NCBI GenBank assembly: GCA_030630935.1
Contig: DAOVMD010000259.1
Coordinates: 1 to 5,104 of the forward strand
Reading direction: 5' to 3'
Length of the DNA stretch: 5,104 bases
From: Candidatus Mcinerneyibacteriota bacterium
GTDB taxonomy: Bacteria > AUK180 > JAQVHJ01
Shown here: positions 4,698 to 5,104 of the stretch, piece after piece
How positions within the stretch are numbered: position 1 is the stretch's first letter
Layout: each line of letters opens with the position of its first letter
Notes under the pieces: generated by a model
The model's database searches: none
The model's input: only the letters and a program-made list of their open reading frames with translations
Told to the model about the DNA's origin: nothing
Position numbers and translations under genes: made by a program

Positions 4698-5104
4698 ATC
4701 AATTAAATCATCTAATAAAAAACGATATATTTCTGAAAGGTTATGGTCATTCCTGATTAACCTGATAAAATTCGTATGAGCCGCGCGTTGAATATTATAT
4801 GGTTCCGTCTCATTTAACTCGGCAAGTTTCTTAATGACTTCAAAAAGAATAGAGGGTTGACCTTCTTTACCTCGTAACCATTTGTAACCACCCGGATTGT
4901 CGGTCTCCGTCAATAAAAGATTACTCGGTAACTCCTTCGCAAAAGACTGAATCAATTCCGATGTTAAAACCTCAACTCCAAATGTGAAAAATACACCTAA
5001 AGAAATTAGTTCGCGGAAAATATCTAACGGTCCGGAATACCAGTGAATTATAACTCTCGAAATATTGTATTTCTTTAATAATAAAAGAACTTCCTGTTCT
5101 GCTC
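4695..5104 (-). CDS. TatD-family metal-dependent hydrolase, C-terminal half
   Basis: The frame is open on the minus strand from the right edge to the TAA at 4695-4697, giving 135 complete residues. The N-terminal half lies outside the window. The TTG at 4953-4955 is internal, because the conserved HWYSG and the strands around it lie upstream of it. The TatD family are cytoplasmic TIM-barrel hydrolases, many acting as metal-dependent DNases. Visible landmarks, counted from the window edge, are VIIHWYSG (17-24), where His20 should bind metal, and LLLTETDNPGG (62-72), where Asp68 is the conserved ETD aspartate. The C-terminal helices follow (VIKKLAELN...NIQRAAHTNFIRL). The family is usually about 255-265 residues, so roughly half is present. 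It converges on the SDR gene with a 149-base spacer. Cellular substrate is unknown. Confidence 0.9.
   Translation of the reverse strand, partial: AEQEVLLLLKKYNISRVIIHWYSGPLDIFRELISLGVFFTFGVEVLTSELIQSFAKELPSNLLLTETDNPGGYKWLRGKEGQPSILFEVIKKLAELNETEPYNIQRAAHTNFIRLIRNDHNLSEIYRFLLDDLID

Overview
The window is AT-rich bacterial DNA. It carries strong Shine-Dalgarno sites (GGAGG or AGGAG) before the internal genes, sigma70-type promoters, TTG as an occasional start, and TGA used as a stop, so the code is standard. A lipobox protein and an MscS channel point to an ordinary, probably diderm, free-living bacterium. Strong Shine-Dalgarno sites and TTGACA/TATAAT promoters argue against Bacteroidetes proper. 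The repeat-rich intergenic DNA fits a poorly sampled candidate phylum, but I cannot name a taxon from this sequence alone.

Layout, left to right. (1) 2-412 (+): the C-terminal end of an unrecognised helical protein that begins outside the window. (2) 413-1017: about 600 bases without a gene, built from nested repeats. A 37-nt imperfect terminal inverted repeat (465-501 and 935-971) encloses two hairpin elements sharing the tail ATTGTTATA, a T-rich tract, and a hairpin-capped GA-rich repeat. (3) 1018-2347 (-): a two-gene operon, a small lipoprotein overlapping an MscS-type channel by 8 bp, driven by a consensus promoter. (4) 2348-2698: a divergent promoter region that also holds two more GA-rich repeat copies facing each other. 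(5) 2699-4545 (+): a second two-gene operon, a GalT-family nucleotidyltransferase followed by an RmlD-like SDR that starts at TTG inside the galT stop. (6) 4546-4694: a convergent intergenic spacer with a T-rich 12-nt tandem repeat and a palindromic repeat of a kind seen between genes in many bacteria. (7) 4695-5104 (-): the C-terminal half of a TatD-family metal-dependent hydrolase, running off the right edge.

Functionally, the leftward operon looks like envelope or osmotic protection (lipoprotein plus mechanosensitive channel). The rightward operon looks like sugar-nucleotide metabolism (GalT-like transferase plus nucleotide-sugar reductase-like SDR). The genes belong to known families. The most unusual content is the intergenic DNA, where several repeat families keep hairpin structure while their stem sequences change. 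I see no convincing new enzymatic or defence system here.
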